Source: Tubiluchus corallicola (taxonomy: Eukaryota > Priapulida > Priapulimorpha > Priapulimorphida > Tubiluchidae). From it: DNA of 64,000 bases. This document shows positions 12,884 to 25,123 of this stretch, in pieces. A program made the position numbers and the translations under genes. The stretch's first letter is position 1. Every line of letters starts with the position of its first letter. Below the pieces are notes generated by a model. The model did no database searches, was not told where the DNA came from, and saw only the letters and a program-made list of their open reading frames with translations. Location of the stretch: assembly GCA_030141605.1 (NCBI GenBank), contig JAQGDQ010000241.1:186001-250000 (forward strand), given 5' to 3'.

Positions 12884-14401
12884 TGTCAGATCAAAATTAG
12901 CACCTGTACACAACTGGAGAGCTCAAAACGAAGGCAGTTTAACAAACAAAGGCTATTGTGAACATGTGGCTATTACAGTATTATAGATGCCAAGTGAGCC
13001 TTCGAGGAGGCTTATTTAGTGTCCTCGAAACTATGTTTTCACCTAAAAAGTCGATAACAAAGATACATAAGAATTGTTTTCAAGTCTATTAAACTTATAG
13101 TTTAAATGAGAACAAAAAACAGAAAGTGAACCATCAATTTCGGTCTGTCTTGTCAATAGATGCAACCTATGCTACTACTACTACTACTAATACGTACTGA
13201 TTACAGCGTTAAGAACGCCATCTACTAACCTTTTTACTAAAGTAACAGAAGCTTGTGTACCTTGAAATACAATCATCAATGCAGTACAAACCCTTGAGAC
13301 GTTGATTTGGGTTTGAAGATTTTCAATATTCTTATATTTTGTATTGTATGCGCGCAGTATTCAAATCATATTGATTCTAAAGCTGTTTTTACTCGGAAAG
13401 TAAAAAAGCCCAAAAATGCTGTTCCCAGTGTAAGAAAAATTAGCATTAATAATAACTCTATAAAATTTTCGCGTTCAGTTCGGTTTTCAAGCTATAACAA
13501 GTTAACAGTAAAATATTAAACTATTGCCTAAAAAGTGGCACTAGTATGGGTATAGAACACAAAATGATCTTTTGTACTCTAACGTTGTTTTCGTCCTTTA
13601 ATTTAATTAAAACAGCTGTAGTAAATATTAGCTTTGCAACGTTGCGGCCATGGCTTCTGAGTAGTCAAAGCTAGTTTTTTTGTAATTTGCTCTAGGTTTT
13701 GAAATTTATAACTGACCACTAATTGTTAATCTAGTACCATATCCTGTTATCTTCTGCTTGAACTTGTTTCTTATTATATCAGAAATATTGTAGTTCATAA
13801 CAGATTTATGTACTAAAACGGGTTTTCCGTTCGCAATAAGCTTATAGATTGGTAAGATTTTTGCCGCTTCTAGTGGGTCAGGTTGACTTCCCAGAATAAT
13901 CTTGCCGTAAGTCTCTGAAGGTGCAAGATATACTCTAAATCTTTTTTTTATTTCAAAAACAGTTTCCCAAAATGATATTACATTAGCTAATGTGCGGTTG
14001 TATTATTACATTATGAAGTTTCTTTGCAAGTGGTGCATCTATGTATGGGCACACTTTTTTCAAAATGGCAACCATTTGAGGTATTTTATCTCGCAATCAG
14101 TACAAATTGGTTATTTGTCCGCAAATACAATAACAAATGGTATCTTAATGTATCCAGACAATGTTATATTAAACATATACACATTGGCAAAATGTCACTG
14201 CATCCTATTCCTTAGGTTATATAATAATTAATGAATTGCAGATTTTCCTCTCACAGCATTTTCCATTGTTTCGTATATCTGTTCGAGTAAAAACTTAAAA
14301 TAAAAACTCAATGAAAATAAAATGATTTTGTTTGAACAGAATGCTTTAAATTTAATTTAATTTCGTGAGCGTTAGCAATCAACACTCCCGTAATTAACTA
14401 G

Positions 14402-14459
14402 TAATAATAATAATGATAATGATAATGATAACGATAACGATGATAACAACAGCAACAGC

Positions 14460-14508
<49 letters not shown>

Positions 14509-14544
14509 TTAATATTAATATAATATTAATATTAATATAATAAT
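14402..14544. repeat. Compound microsatellite (TAA/GAT, then CAA, then TTAATA)
   Basis: Runs of taa and gat/gataac grade into about 16 CAA units, then a palindromic attaatatta tract. The minus-strand Leu-rich open frame across it is a repeat artefact. Confidence 0.9.
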
Positions 14545-15026
14545 GACATACATTATAAAAACAAGAGCAAACCATTTACATGAAAGAAATGGAAACCACA
14601 CAGATAACCCCACAAACAACTTTCTATAAAGAATTAGTCATGGTAAATGCAAGGCACTATGATGTAGCTCCCTAAACCACACGCGTTCATTCCTCTCAAA
14701 ACGCGAATAAATCCCTGCTCTCCCCACGCGGTAGACCATCTGAAAAATAAAATTTCAATGTTATTGAAAAAATGTTAAAAAGTTTATCTAGAATCTTGCA
14801 AAACGTCAGGCGTCTTAAATCACCTAATGTATGTTATGTAATTATGTATAATGTTATGAATATATATTATCTTTTGATCTTATAATAACAAATATTGGTC
14901 AATGATGTACGTCTTCAGTTTGTCTTGCAAATAGAAGCAGTTATACAAAGCCGCTGCGTATTCATCATTTCCCAAAGACAAATAAAATTTTCCCCTTTGG
15001 AATGCCGAGCAACATTAGAAAAAACA

Positions 15027-18000
15027 TTATGAGATCAACGGATGTCTGTATAATAATTGTGCTTTTGCCTTAGTGCTTGGAAGTATATGTGAAAAGCTAC
15101 AACTGGATGAGACAGTAGAAACAGTTATCACATTCTCTGGTGCAAATAAACCGAAATTAACAGTGCTGAGGGTGTTACATGCTGCATTCTGTCGGTAAAG
15201 CACACAAGCATTATCGCAAGGTGACATAACGCGCACTATTGGCTTCTAAAACCAAAGACAGTTCGAAAAAGTTTCACACAAGTCAAACAAAAAAGCAGTA
15301 TCACACGCACGTATTTTTGATCAGCCAGAATGGAATTCCGTCTTCCTCTCCTGCTCCAACTACCACTACAGCGTGATTTACAGCACACCCAGGATCACAC
15401 TCCAGAAGAATTCCTAAAAATTAAGAAGTGTGAAAAACTCAGGAATGACAACGACTAGCTGCAGCCATTACCGGATTGAGGCTAGAGCTTTATGGGCTGC
15501 AGCACATGGCCCTCCGCCAGCTGAGGGACCTCCAGAGATTAAGTGAAACTAATTTTCTGTGAGAACTTAATTAGTAGGCCTACACTAGTAACAATATGTT
15601 TTATGATATACGTTAATATACCAATAACTTATTTATTGTAATTTGTATGTACTGTATTTAGAAGTGGTAGAAGTTGAAAAAACTAATTTGAAGAACCTAA
15701 CATTCATGCTTTTGGAGGCCGGGCCTCACAATAACTGTAACCCAGGGACCTACAAAATGAAGATGCAGCTGCAGTGCCACTTAAAGCAACACAAAAACTT
15801 GCCAAGAAAGTTTTCAGGCAATCACTTTAATTATATTGCAGTTATTAAGCCACATACAATGTTCTGTTTTACGCTATAAATTGAAGTCATCCAAAGTCCA
15901 AGTCCCGTTAGCACGCAACTAGTGTTTTGGTCACCCCGCCGTGGATGCAGTTACGGTTTATCAGATCCACATATTACACACATGTTGAACAATAGTGACA
16001 GTGTATAACTATATCAAAGCCTTAAAAACATGTAAGTGGGTTGCTTAGGAAGTGGGTATACTTGTGTACTGTCTCAGGTCGAAACAGTTGCGTATTAGTT
16101 GTTCAAATATTAATTGATCCTTTGATACTGTAAGTTGTCGGTAATTTTTTTCATTTTGTTTACTATTGTGTAGTTGTACTTACGATACATGTATCATGAT
16201 GTATGTGCGTAATTGTAATGGTGTTTTTCTCTAATAAACAAATAAAGCCCAGTGTGTGACGAAAAGAAGAAAAATATGAAAAAATTAGATAGAGTGACAA
16301 AGAGTTAAGAACAACGTTGTGATGGAAGATATCAGATTAAACTGCGCATTAAAGTAAGTAATCAGAGAATGGTGAGTTTGTTGGGTGTTATAGAAAATCA
16401 AGCACAAGAGTTTGAGAGCATTATAGTTCATAGAGCATAGTTGTTTATGTTTCACCTTAAGAAACTTCAGCTTTTGATAAATATAATCACATTACAATGT
16501 ATGTAGGCCTAATTTCGTTATCAAAATTTTTTAAAAGCATTTTGCTTTGAAAAATTTCTACCTCCGCCATAGAAATACCAGTCTTCGTTGTGCGCGCATA
16601 CACCAGTAAGGACAGGTCCATAAGATAGGAATACCATTATCGTATCCTCGCCATCGCCATTTCTACGAGAAAAAGAGGAGGTTGGTTACCACATTTCAAA
16701 GAAAACATGGCGGATTTATGGCGGATTTCTGCCTTGTCAAAACTCCCTCGATTTTTTTCAAAATCAGTTTGGTAGCACCCGGCCTGATGCAGAAGCGAGG
16801 CATTGATATAATTGTTTTTATTAAAATATTCACTCGCTAAGTATAATTACAGGCTAAAAAGTTGCTGTATATATCTGAAACAACAGTACGCTCAATGTTA
16901 TGGAAAATACTGAATTGAACAAATGCAAAAACTTAGTAATAGGTTAGCATCTTTATTTTATGCACATCATTCCAAAAAAATGCCAAAAGGTCCGCGTTGT
17001 ATGGGGCCTCATGAAAAGTTAAGTGAGTGGCCTGCTCATGTGCAAAATTGAGCAAGGTTAAGCATTTACTGCAAGGTTAAGCAACGCAAATTATGTCTAG
17101 ATAGTAAACAGATTCTAGGCAGCCAGGAGAATCTGCATGTAGGCTATGTGTCATACTGTCTACAGTCAGTCTACATCCATTGCGGACGTAGATGCGTCCG
17201 AAAACGTCTAAGAAACCCTTACTATTTCAGCGCCTCATCTCAGATACTTAACGCTGACAATGAAGTTCTGGGCCCCACTACAACCGTCTACGTTTGAGCG
17301 CTGGCTCTTGATTGTATAAAAATGAAAGAGCCATGTTTGCATGTTTTACCGGTTGTCGTAGAAGAATGGCTCATCACAGCCGAGTGGAAGTTCTTGATTG
17401 TCCTGGATTGCTACATCGCAGGTGGAAACCGCTCCCTAGAAGAAGCGGTAAAATAGAAGTTTTTACATCTATATTATAAAAACTTGTATTATAAAAAGGT
17501 GAACAGGTGAACCTAAGGTAATACTTTATGTATTAAAAACAGATTTGTACTCAGGCTTGTACATACATTGAAAATTACAAAGTTTGACTAGAATTCATAA
17601 TAAAGCATCAGAGAAAAATTACTTCAGCAATTATAGTCTGTAAGCTAGCAGATTTCTGACTAATGTAATTACTAAAGTACTATTTTTGCCTAAGTTATAC
17701 GCAGAACTTTTTGGTCTCATTAATATATCTTTGCACTAATTGAAATAACTGTAATACCATTTTTATCATGGCTTAGTTGTGGATTACCAGACAGGACGGT
17801 TGATATTTTATCCTATGCATTGAGACAGCTGTGGTGGTATTAGATATAAATAAATCATAGAGAATTTTTGATGGAGTTGGCATCTGCTAGCAGTATACAA
17901 AGGTGAATCGAGCAGACAATGGCGAATATCTTCAGTATGATATCCACAGAAACAATTTTTACTAACAATGTTGCTATAAATGTTCTTACAACTGTGGCTA

Positions 18001-19766
18001 TGTAGATAATCACTGGGTTTGCTAAAAACCAAGTGCATATCTGGCATGATGAATTGCTTTAGGAGTACCTGTATTTCCACAATGAAAAAATTTCGGTCTA
18101 TTAGGAATTCACTCAAATAGAAATTTTGTATGAGTTAACTAGTGCGCGAACTTCAAATCTGTAGACACCGCTGTATTGCTTTTATTATACCTGGCTTACT
18201 TTAAGTTTATGTTTTTACAGTTAAACGTTGCATCTTTCATGTGAACTGCCTATACTATCCGTTCGCATGATGTATCAGCTCGACAATGGCCTATAGCTTA
18301 TAGCTAAATTGTTAGTACTGTAATTAGTTTTCCATAAATGTGTCGCTAACATTAATTTCTATCTTAGAAGTTTTTGGTTTCGCAAAAAACGCAAGTATTA
18401 CAAATACAGTGTTTTTGTAAACCGGCTTACAACAAATTAAATATGCAGACGTTTGGGTTTAAAAAATTATTGCAAATACACTTATACAACAACTAGCCAA
18501 GCAGGGTGCTTTTATTTCCCGTGACAGGCCTAAGTAACGAGTTTTAGTAAAAGATAACAGCTTGTCATGCAGTCTCTTAATTGGTCGTACGCATCTCTTT
18601 GTCGCTTGCGTGACCTGTTGTCCGTCTGTTCATCCGCCTCGGATCCAGCGTTTAACCTTTCGTTTGTTTTAGACTTACGTCTTTTACTTTTAACTTTTTT
18701 GTTAATTGTGCAGGCGCTATCAAATTGGTCACTGTTCACATTGTGATCTGTTTGCAACCTTTTCTACATTTGTGTATATACTGTTCGTTTAAAACGTACA
18801 TGTGCCCTTTATTTTGCGTTTAGTATAAAAGCTATTTTGCATTTACTGCTGGAATGCGCCAATTAGTTTCCATTCTGTATTTGCCTTTGTAAGAGACATC
18901 TTATATCTTTTCCTGTCGAACGGTTTTATCAAATCTTGCAAAATTGCGTTAGTCAAAAATGACCGCACGCTTCTCATTATACTTTATTAATAACTATATT
19001 TCTTACACAAACGAATGACTGACGCTGCAATTACAACATTACGTACAGAAATGCAAAGATGATCAGAAGTGTCTTAGCATTTTTTAATTTAAACTAGCAA
19101 TGGGTATCGAACCTTGTATGGATACATCTCAGCACTAGCCATGTTTCTCAGGTAGTAATAAGCAAAAATCAGACCATGCCAGACTGATCCACCGGAACAA
19201 CCGAAACAATAAAAATATTCTGCTGGCGCACAGTCGACCACTTGCTGCACAGCTCGTGGACTGAGCTTTACTCCAGCTAAACATGAGTGCTGTTCTATCA
19301 TGTCAACCTAAAATTTGTTTAAACATTATTTTAAAAAAATTGATTGACGCTTGGTCAGCAAGTGCGCGTTCCGATAATTACGATATTGCAGTTAAAACTG
19401 TAATAAGTAAAACTGAGCGAATAGTGAACGTTCTTGATGGTGATGGTGGTAGTGATAATAAAAACAATGACGGCTATGACAACAAATATGTCTACGACGA
19501 CAACAATAGTGACAATAGCAATAAGGTAACAATGTTCCGTAATGATAACAATGAAAACGTCCAAACCAATAACAGCAGGAGTTGTCGCAAATACGAGAAC
19601 AGTAATAGCAGCGACACAACGATGACGACGTTAAATTGTTTCATTTGGGTTGCAGTCAAAGAATGTCTAAAAGCCATACAGACAAAAAGCAAAAAACTTA
19701 TACTAATGGCAATGTATATATATGTGTGCGTGTGTGTGTGTGTGTGTGCGTGCGTGCGTGTGTGTG

Positions 19767-19798
<32 letters not shown>

Positions 19799-19807
19799 TG
19801 TGTGTGT

Positions 19808-19853
<46 letters not shown>

Positions 19854-22800
19854 AGATGTATCTACACATTGTGCCACTGTAGTTTATTGTCTTTACTCTC
19901 AAATAATGTAGTTAGTAAGGCCTAGTTAGTAAATGGATGGGTGCATTTGAGCATCTCTCACCGTGCACTTGATTTTTTCTGTCATTGAGCAACCAGCGTA
20001 AAGGGCCAATATTTTAGATCTAAAATATTATTTAATAGGGCCTAAAGTTCTCATATATTAATAATGCAAAATTAGAAGGGAGTTGGAAAACAAAATTTGA
20101 GTAATAGGCAGCGATGGTTATTAAAGCAAATTACGTGTGGAATTCAGTGACCTTGATGAAATGTTCAAAGTCAATGATTTTAACACCTACTAAACGGCAA
20201 ATCAGCAAGTTGCCGAAAATGACATGATAGAAAAAATGGAATACTACTTCAGTGAATCCAATACTTTGCGTTTGCACTCAAACATTTTTCAACCTTTTCC
20301 TTAACGCCTTGCAGATTATGCAAACATGGACACATATATTTAATATATCACTTACGAGAGTCATTGCATAGCAACATCCACAGCTTCCCTGAAATTAAAA
20401 ATTTTAGTCCTTAGCGTAAATCAAATTAAACCAATAATTTAACTACCTAAAACGTGGCTTATTAGTTTCTTAAGATTAGTGGATATTTTCAATGGTTCCC
20501 AAACGTCAAAAAATGGAACAATTTGAGCGAACTTCTCATAGTTTTACTCTAGACATTCGTAGGGCAGAACAATCACATATCAACCAATTTTTTGCTAGGT
20601 TTGTTAATTTTGAGAAAATATTTCCCGAAATATTGAATATTACAGTAACTTCAATTGAATCTTTATATATTATTACAGTAAATTCATAATAATTACTGTA
20701 TATTCACCCCTGCTAATACATATCATGTAATTTTGTAGAAAGTAGAATATAATTACTGTTACCCTCACTGTGGACCATGAAATAGAGTTCACTTCGTTGA
20801 AATTTACAATCTACCTTAAGTCCATTTCATACCAAGGACGCACAGCCAGCTGCATCGAAGAGAAATTCCTTGCGGCATTCCTCACGAAAATGGAACACAT
20901 TGTCTTTTACGGCGCACGTCACAGTGAGGACGCGAGGCGAAATTCTTCGTGAGGATTTCTGTTGCCAGCTAAAAGCTATGCGTCCTCCTGGCGAGGAAAA
21001 TTGCCGCATGGTAGGAATACTGCAGATTTCATTTTCGTGAGGAATCCTCGCGGAATTCAGATTAAAATTTAACTGCTCAATTACTTCTGTCTTGTTTAGC
21101 GAACAACACTTAACATATTTCATCATAAAATTTTAAGATTTAATCTCGATTTTAACAGACAGACGATTTTATGTTTTATTCGTCGAACAGCCACGGCTAC
21201 ATTAGTGAAAAGGAAAAATTACGGTGCTGTCTTGCTTGGTCAATTGGGTCCGTCCAATAACGACTTTAATTAATACTATCGTAATAATGGTAAGCACTTT
21301 GTCGTCTTCGTGTCCATGTTGACGAGTAATGGCTACAAGCCTGCAACTGGCAAAGTATCTGCAGCTAACTGAACGCGTGGAAAAAAAACAGAATAGTTTC
21401 ACTGTAAAATGAACTTTCTTGCTGCATAGGATTTCGTAAAAATCGGAAATTTTCTGATTTTCGAATCGAACAGCAATTCCATGCGTCATTTTTCCTTGCG
21501 TCCTCACTGTGAAATGGGTCTTAGGTGCAACACGCACACACACCTGTATTGTACACCCCTCTGGGGAGCAAATTTATACCTGATTTTTCACTGGTGTAAT
21601 GCAATTCAAATCCCATGGTACGTTGTACAGTACCGCTTCTCGTTTTTGTATGTCACCTTCCAGTGTCTTCTTTACGTTTCCAAACCCTTTGGGCAACCTT
21701 GGGAATTCTGTACCCTGCACTTCTAGGCCCAGTTTTGTTTCTTTCAGCTCGCTCATATCCTGACAAATAATCTTAAATTAAGTTCAGTTATCCAAAAGCG
21801 AAAAAAAGTATTGCAACGAGTTTCAAAACAACTGGCTTAACTTCATTAAGCAAACTGCTTATAAGCCACTAGAGTGAACCAGACTTCTAGATTCTACAAA
21901 TAATTATAAGATTAAACCCAAAAAAGAAAAACGTGTTGTAGCAAGTAATGAAGTAGATGGAGAAAGTAAAATGTTGATGAACTTACTCATGTAAGAAATG
22001 TCTTACCAAAAAATCATAAGTTTAAATCTAAAAAAGAAAAATGTGTAATGTACAAGGTGGAGAACTATTCAGGTGCCTGCCAACATTGAGTTTCTAGAAA
22101 ACCTTGAAGATAGTTGGTTTTACCTTTGAAATATGTGTTAGAATGATTTAACTGAATAACCCAAATTGTCAGGGTGCAGTTATTGTGTATTAGTGGTTAT
22201 CAATAGAACTGATACAGTAATTGATTGGTGTTTCTATTTGCTTGTGTTATTTTAAATGTTTTGGTTTTGTAATATGTAACTGCATTACGCAAAATGTTAA
22301 ATATGAAATATTGCAACGAGTTTTGAAATACTGTAGTTGGATTAAACAGTTGAAAAAAGTACTGTGTCTCTGTGAATTAAACTCCATTTAACGTAATGAG
22401 ATGTCATATGTGGTGAATACTCAGGTTTGTTGTTTACATTACACTTGTTTAATTTTTTCTTAATCTAACACCATTTTATGCAGTAACTAAGGTCCCAAAT
22501 TTTCCGCGATCGCGGAAAACGGATAGAATTCACGGAAATGAGCAACAGAAACGGAAATAGCTACGAAAACCGGAATTGGCCTGGTTTCCGACTTTCTGTA
22601 AATTGTTTTTAATTTAATTTAATTTAATTTATTTCATATAGACAATAAATAAAAACAAGTGCTTACCTAAAAAATCATGAAATCGAGGTGGAGATTACCT
22701 GCTTATAAGCGCCCTAGAGAATTTATTGCGTACCAGAGACTGAATTTACTTCACTTGATGCTTTACGACAAGTTCTTTAGCCTTTCACACTGTAACTAAC

Positions 22801-24215
22801 TGCATTAGCAAAACATAATTATAGGAGTTACGAAAAACTGAATGTAGTTTCATACCTCGTCAGCCATGAAATTCACAGCCAGAAAATACGTCCTTTTTCC
22901 AATTTTAAAATCGGTATTCTTCTTCTTAATGAATGCTGTTCTCTCTGCGAAGATTTTTCTCCTTCGTGTTTCTTCTTCGGTGTTTCTAAATTTTCTTCCT
23001 GCAAGTTACAAGCATTAAGGAATTTAATATAGCAAAAGAAAATATATACGAAATAAGCTGCAAAAAACTTTTCAACTACATAAGCTTTAGGTATAGGCAG
23101 TTGTTATTATTTATAATCTAATATAATGAGATTATTATTTACGGTAGTACAAGCCCTTACAGCTAGCTGAAATTTGAAACCAAACTTGAAAACAGGAAAT
23201 GTAAAAACATTGGAAGACGGACGCCATAAGCACTAAGCAGCGGTGAATGTTCGCTGCAAAACGGTAGTCTAGCGATTACGATGTTCGCCTCCATGTTCGA
23301 ATCCAGGTTGTTCGCATTTCCTAATTTAAAGTTAAATTTCAAAATTTAATTGTGTAGGTCATTTGTTTAAGTAACTAACCCACCCTTTTTCTTTGCGAAA
23401 TCGTCATACGCTTCAAAATCGCTTTGGGGTCTATTCTTTTTAAGTTTTTTGATGAATCCCGCGGGATCTTTGACTCGTTCTCGTCGACTTTTGCCCAAAT
23501 TGAGCAGCATCGTCTTCGATACAGTTTCAGTCGGCTCATCTTCGGATTCATACTCCGTAATGTTGAATTCAGACCCTAGGGGCAGAGAAGCGGCCTTCGG
23601 CGGAGCTCCTGTTTCTACTGATGGTGGGAAGGTAAATTCAGTCTTCTTCTGTCGTCGTGGCCGTTCTTTGGATGTGGTCGCTGGTTCTGGTATTGTTGGC
23701 AATGTCGCTTTAGGCGTGTTTTGAGAGTAAGGAAGAGATCGTGTAACTTGTGGAACAAATGTAACTGTTGGTGTCTCAGATTTAGAAGTAGTTGTAGGTC
23801 CTAGAATATCTGTCATGGACGAGACAGTGGTCATCTCGGTTGCCGAGTCAGTTTTTTCTATAGCAGCTAGTGCTTCTTCGTTCGCTGACATCAGAACAGC
23901 GCCCGCTAGATCAACCGCGTCAGAATTAGTATCTGACATATCAGTCACAAGGTCAGTCATGTATTCATCGTCACCACATTTTTCGTCTTCTTTTGTAGCT
24001 GCTATAGTGATCAGTCGGAACAATGAAAATAAAAACAAGCTTAATAACACCGTATAGTACCAAATCCTCATTTCTGAAATACTAAGACTTAATTTGTTGA
24101 TATCCTCAGTAAAAGCAATAATAGAGAAGCAGAGAAGTAATATTAATACGTAGCTGTTTCTTATTAAAATCAGGGGCAACAGCTTGCAACACCGCAGAAT
24201 ACTCTGTGAAGGCAT
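15027..24215 (-). CDS. Divergent cathepsin L-like (papain family C1A) cysteine protease with a long N-terminal extension
   Basis: Nine exons, all in compatible phase: 24215 (or 24071)-23384, 22998-22856, 21759-21580, 20388-20356, 19307-19113, 17435-17350, 16662-16562, 15413-15307, 15245-15027. Numbering here starts at the second candidate Met (24071), giving about 583 residues; it opens with a hydrophobic signal-like segment ([15 protein letters not shown]). The upstream ATG at 24215 would add 48 residues with another hydrophobic stretch. Residues 26 to about 220 are Ser/Thr/Glu-rich. An I29-type prodomain follows ([20 protein letters not shown], about 222-277). Mature-domain landmarks are ITPVKNQ (Gln of the oxyanion hole), GSCGCCYAM with the nucleophile at Cys343, [24 protein letters not shown] with His489, and FWLIKNTC with Asn509. 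The family motif CGSCWAF is altered (Ser to Cys, Trp to Tyr, Phe to Met), GYG is GAG, and the NSWG Trp is missing. Likely secreted or endolysosomal; whether it is active is uncertain. The last junction (61-bp intron) is the weakest part of the model. Confidence 0.82.
17808..18116 (-). mobile_element. Reverse-transcriptase C-terminal remnant in a cathepsin intron
   Basis: A minus-strand open frame contains [18 protein letters not shown] followed by an R..LH segment. It resembles the C.CG..E...H.LL.CP.Y...R..L zinc-knuckle-like region at the C-terminal end of many non-LTR retrotransposon polymerases. The second Cys of the usual CP is Ser-Pro here, and no RT catalytic core is visible nearby, so it is a fragment. 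It lies in the intron between the 19113 and 17435 exons. Confidence 0.45.
19721..19852. repeat. (TG)n microsatellite with CG interruptions
   Basis: A tgtg run of about 130 bp with scattered tgcg units, in an intron of the cathepsin gene. The Cys/Val and His/Thr open frames across it are artefacts. Confidence 0.95.
20356..20388 (-). CDS. 33-bp microexon carrying the cathepsin catalytic cysteine
   Basis: Acceptor ttttaatttcag and donor GTAAGTGA flank exactly 11 codons: [11 protein letters not shown]. It joins in phase 0 to the preceding exon ending TPVKNQ and to the following exon beginning VDMIEQ, which reconstructs the papain-family sequence around Gln19 and Cys25. It is too short for ORF-based gene finding but is essential to the enzyme. 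Confidence 0.85.
20763..21505. repeat. Cluster of inverted and direct CCTCACTGTG / TCGTGAGGA motifs
   Basis: cctcactgtg occurs near 20764 and 21500, and its reverse complement cacagtgagg near 20922. The related pieces cgtgaggatttc and cgtgaggaatcc lie between. The segment is GC-richer than the flanking intron and probably contains one or more decayed small transposons. Ends and target duplications are not resolved. Confidence 0.4.
22500..22519. repeat. 20-bp perfect palindrome
   Basis: ttttccgcgatcgcggaaaa is its own reverse complement. It is followed by several cggaaa repeats up to about 22600, all in an intron of the cathepsin gene. It is most likely part of a decayed repeat; a regulatory role cannot be shown. 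Confidence 0.7.
23170..23320 (+). repeat. tRNA-derived SINE-like copy
   Basis: It begins with the block shared with 8129-8160 (ccaaacttgaaaacagga), then carries ggtagtctagcgatta and gttcgaatcc, which look like a tRNA A-box region and a near-perfect B box about 30 bp apart. It lies in the first intron of the cathepsin gene. Confidence 0.6.
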
Positions 24216-25009
24216 TCTGCGCTTAATGAATATTAACGCCGAAAAGCAGAACGTATGACCTTAACTGTCAACCACGAAAATTTTTAATTTGTAGGTCTAT
24301 TCGCGTGCCGGTTGCAACTTGAAATTTTAGTAAAATTCTGTACTGGGTAAATACTTTTGCATATGTATAATAGGCTACTCAGTACTACATGTAGTCTACC
24401 CTAACAGGATTTCGTGCTGTACGACTAAATCAGTTATTAGGATTTTAGCGTGCCTATATTGGTCTGAGATTATTCATGCTCAGTTATTTACTCATCAAAT
24501 TTTGAGACAAATTTTGCGAATCAATCTTTACGAAATTGTACAGACGCTCTTGCAACGGATTTTCATTAAACACCGGGGTACCAGTTTAAATATTTTCCCA
24601 TTCAGTATTCCTCCGGTAATTCAAACCCAGTTTTAAGTTTTTCGGAGGCATATCTAAACTTGGTTGAAAATTTTTTCAGAGGGATCTCAATAGTAGATTC
24701 GAAGAACGTCATCAGGTTCAAAGTACCACCTCCAAAAGTATTTAACCAAAATTATTTGAAAATCTGTGCAAAAACATGCTCTTTATATTTATTAATGTCA
24801 CTGATTTTAAGAACATTGAATGTAATGTTGGTATGTTTGTGGCTGCAAAGAGTGTAGAATTACAACGCGTAACCCTTCGTTGTATATTACTAAGATGGGT
24901 TGGCAATCTGCTGCTTTTTACGTCTTTGATTTTTTACCACACTACTGTAGTTGTGGAGCACGCTTTCATATGTAAGGCGCACGATCACAGATTAAAATAA
25001 AAAGGAAAT

Positions 25010-25036
25010 ACACACACACGCACGCACGCATGCACG

Positions 25037-25121
<85 letters not shown>
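25010..25121. repeat. Compound (CA)n(GA)n microsatellite
   Basis: cacacacg/cacgcacgcatgc units lead into about 36 uninterrupted GA dinucleotides. Confidence 0.95.

Positions 25122-25123
<2 letters not shown>

Larger units (their letters stand above)
8261..15026. other. Gene-poor stretch with microsatellites and an assembly gap
   Basis: No exon with a recognisable protein signature was found in this 6.8 kb. It holds the TC microsatellites, an AAT and an AAC-type array, and two N bases at 12882-12883. The 12530-12868 area is somewhat GC-richer and open on both strands, but I could not connect it to any family. An ATG-initiated 119-codon frame at 10129-10488 has no recognisable features. Confidence 0.5.

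Noticed and set aside
13307-13519. 70-codon frame with a secretory-looking N-terminus
   Set aside because: The apparent start is TTG, with a stop four codons upstream; no ATG and no splice support.
18679-18747. Candidate cathepsin exon (DSACTINKK) with a GTAAGT donor
   Set aside because: It resembles the expected Cys segment after YPYK, but its phase fits neither neighbour. The exon at 17350-17435 fits both phases exactly.
19283-19911. Long frames on both strands across the TG repeat
   Set aside because: Cys/Val and His/Thr runs come from the (TG)n tract. The real coding sequence overlapping the low end is the cathepsin exon on the minus strand.
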